Assembly: GCA_022829145.1 (NCBI GenBank)
Contig: CM040743.1
Location: 5,534,646-5,598,645, forward strand
Source: Albula goreensis
Lineage: Eukaryota; Chordata; Actinopteri; Albuliformes; Albulidae
Reading direction: 5' to 3'
Length of the DNA: 64,000 nucleotides
Part shown: one piece after another, positions 61,188 through 64,000 of the stretch
How the letters are laid out: every line of letters begins with the position of its first letter
Numbering within the stretch: the first letter of the stretch is position 1
The notes under the pieces: generated by a model
What the model was told of the DNA's origin: nothing
The model's database searches: none
The model's input: only the letters and a program-made list of their open reading frames with translations
Made by a program: the position numbers and the translations under genes

Positions 61188-62780
61188 CTGCAGAGAAAGG
61201 ACAGACAGGCATCAGACATTTCCAGCAGTAAACTAGGCTAATAAACACACAAACCCACAGGTAATCTCACACGCAACACCGGAGCAACGGGAACACCCTC
61301 AGTGTTATTCTAAACACTTCAGAGGGACTCCAGAACTCTAAACCTTTGGATGAGAAACTTACACAGACAGCTTCACTCCTGAACTCTACCAGGATTCACT
61401 GAGTCTCAGTTTCATGACTCTCCCTGGAAGGCTCACAGGCACCACGAAAACATCAGATACTGAGATTGAAACCACCCTGTCCACGCAAACCGAATATCTC
61501 AAATTTTGAATGGGTATAACCTTTGGCAAAAGCAATATGTACAATACTTTACATTTCATGTATAGCCTACATGGATTTAGTTAATAAGTTAATAATTCAT
61601 ATGTATGAGGACAAGTTTACTTTATTGAGGTTTGTGACCTGTCACTGCAAAGCACAGGAATACAACAAATTTAAATGAAAACCTTAATATAATAAATTCA
61701 TTTTTAATAAATTAAATATTTTGTGTCTTCCATAAAGATCACCTATTTAATTGGACTAAAGAAATGTGCACTAGGACCAAATGAACTTTGACATTCTCAA
61801 CCAATGACAAATTACTTGTAGATCCAGAAAACAAACCTGCGATGTAATTTTTTAAAACTTTTTGGGCCAGATGATGAAATAAATATGCATTATTCATCTG
61901 ACTGCAGCAGCCTGCAGACCGAACTCACATAATTTTCCCACACTCTGATAAAAATGTAGGTCATTTTGTACACAGACACAGTGATAGTCTAACCACGGTA
62001 CTTCCTAACTGAAACACTTGTGCTACATAGAAAAATCAGAGCTTGCTTAGGTCAGGCGCTGCATTAGCTGTTCTAAACTTAAGTAAGCAGGCGGTTTCTG
62101 GATGGCTAACCCTTCAGCTGTGGTCCTCAGTTCTGGGCCATGGACAGCCACAGAGTGAGCTAGGTTGTGTTTTCACCTTAAATTCCACCACAGTCCACAA
62201 ACTTTTCCTGGTTAAATAAAAATAAAAAATTAAAAAATAACATCCAACACTGCAGTGTTCATGGTATGGGCACACCCCTTGTGAATATTCATAAGATACA
62301 TCAAATAAAAATTAGGGCTTCAAAATTGTACCGTTTATAGAATTTCCTTTTGATCATATCTTTACAATACTTCAATACTTCTTGAGTCAGGCTAACTCAC
62401 ACCAGCTTCCTCTGAAAACAAGTTCTTAAAACTTTACATCTAGAGTTTTATAACTCATGTGGCTGAATTTCAGGTTGACTGGACTCTTGACTCTTTTTCT
62501 ATGAACACTTTCTGAATGTCTGATTTTTCTACACTGTATTTATTAGTGATAGTAAGATATGCTCCATATCCGGTTTTGATAGCATATTAGTAGTAGTAGT
62601 AGTGTCGAGTTTTCATCAGTCAAAACATAATTAGTCTTGGTTTAATGTTTGCGTCTGTGCATCTGTGATAATGAAGACCTGGGCGCTGACAGACTGATAG
62701 CAAGTGCTGCTTCCAGGGCCCTACAGCTCTGGGTTAACCGGTTGTGGTCAGTATCTTTGCAGCATCACCGTGTCCCTTGG

Positions 62781-62978
62781 GAAGTAGGCAATTTGAGGGG
62801 GGATGAGGGGGGGTGCCATCCCCCTTGTTAGCAAAATGACCAAAATGTATCCCCCTTGTTAACCTGCCATCCTCACTTTACACGTGTGTGTGTTGGTTGG
62901 TCATGTGGGGCCGGGGGGGTGCTCCCATGGGGCCATCCCCCCTGTTAAAAATGAACAAATCACCCACTGACTACAGCC
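62781..62978 (-). repeat. Dispersed repeat copy B (inverted partner at 10.8 kb)
   Basis: Reverse-complement copy of the element at 10822-11012. It shares the CCCCCTTGTTAGCAAAATGA and CACGTGT blocks and both outer edges. Confidence 0.75.
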
Positions 62979-62999
62979 AGCACCGAGCTGGAGGAGAGG

Positions 63000-63240
63000 G
63001 ACAGGGAGAGAGAGAGAGGAGAGAGAGAGAGAGTGGATGGGAAAGAGAGGGAGAGAGGGAGAGAGAGGGAGGTGGAGAGGGAGGGGGATGGGAGAGAGAC
63101 GATGAGAGAGAGAGAGGGGGTGGGAGAGAGAGGGAGAGGGATGGGAGAGAGAGGGAGAGAGAGGATGAGAGAGGGAGAGGGATGGGAGAGAGAGGATGAG
63201 AGAGGGAGGTGGAGAGGGAGGATGGGAGACAGAGGGAGGC
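63000..63240 (+). repeat. GGGAGA/GGATGGGAGAGA minisatellite
   Basis: Purine-rich, irregular repeats of GGGATGGGAGAGAGA-like units for about 240 bases. Arg/Glu/Gly-rich open frames here are artefacts. Confidence 0.92.
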
Positions 63241-64000
63241 AGGTAGCAATTCAGCAGAGATTGAGATACTCCAGACTGTCTGACACCTCTCGCTCTCTCT
63301 CTCTCGCTCGCTCTTTCCCTCTCACTGTCCTCCTACTCCCCTCCCCCACCCCCACTTCAGCGGCTCCCCTGGTGCTTAGCGCGACGTCTCGTTTGTCTCT
63401 TTTGCTGCGAGCTGGAAATAGTGGAGGGAGATCAGTGAAACACTAAGCAGTGGGGCGGCTTTATATCTTTTTAATTGCTTTTTTTGTTGTTCAGTGGAGG
63501 TTTGTCACCAGAAGTGCTGTTGTCAGGCTTGAGACACGGTGTGCACGGGCGTGCGCGCGTGTGTGTGTCCGACACTGTGCCTGAGTTGAGTGCATGATGC
63601 TCAAGTGTATTTGTGACACTGTCAGTCTTAGCAGCCCCACAGCATGCAAATTAAGCAGTGGAAGAAGTGTGTCTCAGAGCTGCAGCTTCTGCTACAGCTC
63701 ACAGGAAGGCCATATCAGGCAGCGGTTTCCATAGTGGTGCATATATCAATGTATGAATATTGCCATATTTCTATATTTACTTTGGTAACAAGAGGTCATT
63801 TCTGAGTACCTGAAATGTGGAGACAAGAGTTAGGGGGTGTTCTTCATTAACTGTGATTTACCCATAATGCACCACGGCTGCCAGATATTTTTAGGGCCAG
63901 TGAGGCAAAAAAAAAAAAATAAATACCAAGGCTCTGCTCTGACAGTACAAACTCCTGGTGCAATAAAAAATACTTTGGATAATTTTTGTTCAAAAACACA

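Larger units (their letters stand above)
61188..64000 (-). other. Left part of a large ccny intron
   Basis: No upstream ccny exon was found here. It contains dispersed repeat copy B, the GGGAGA minisatellite and a CT/CG-bearing stretch at 63290-63440 that could be regulatory. Confidence 0.5.

Noticed and set aside
62888..63446. Arg/Glu-rich frames of 103-137 codons
   Set aside because: They are produced by the GGGAGA minisatellite.

Overview
This is vertebrate nuclear DNA, almost certainly from a teleost fish. It has GT-AG spliced genes with large introns, many CA/GT and GA/CT microsatellites, tRNA-derived SINE-like repeats, LINE relics and small inverted-repeat transposons. I find no bacterial, plasmid or phage features. 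I cannot name the species.

Three genes can be supported, in the order fzd8 (+), gjd4 (-), ccny (-). To my knowledge human 10p11.21 has the same block (CCNY-GJD4-FZD8, with FZD8 on the opposite strand from the other two), so this is ancient conserved synteny read from the other side. fzd8 is an intact single-exon Wnt receptor of 578 aa, with a TATA-type promoter guess at 30401 and overlapping poly(A) signals at 33031. gjd4 is a two-exon delta connexin. Its channel part is intact, but its frame ends early and the rest of the cytoplasmic tail, including a terminal AWV, lies in another frame. ccny encodes cyclin Y. Eight 3'-side coding exons lie between 48961 and 61187 with consistent phases; the exons for about 77 N-terminal residues are outside the window.

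Layout: 1-30400 is a gene-poor flank upstream of fzd8, with microsatellites, SINE-like copies, one convincing small splice-bounded segment (15021-15069) and several blocks that look like conserved regulatory DNA. 30401-33060 is fzd8. 33060-39810 is intergenic and holds a LINE relic. 39811-42241 is gjd4. 42800-43980 is intergenic. 43983-48960 is a probable long ccny 3' UTR, and 48961-64000 is the ccny exons and introns, which hold several transposon relics.

Functionally, FZD8 is a Wnt receptor, and cyclin Y with CDK14 is known to prime the LRP6 co-receptor at the membrane, so two Wnt-pathway genes flank a connexin gene. I saw nothing that amounts to a new biological system. The most useful observations are the gjd4 frame break, an in-frame upstream ORF before fzd8, the splice-bounded segment at 15 kb, and several uncatalogued repeat structures.
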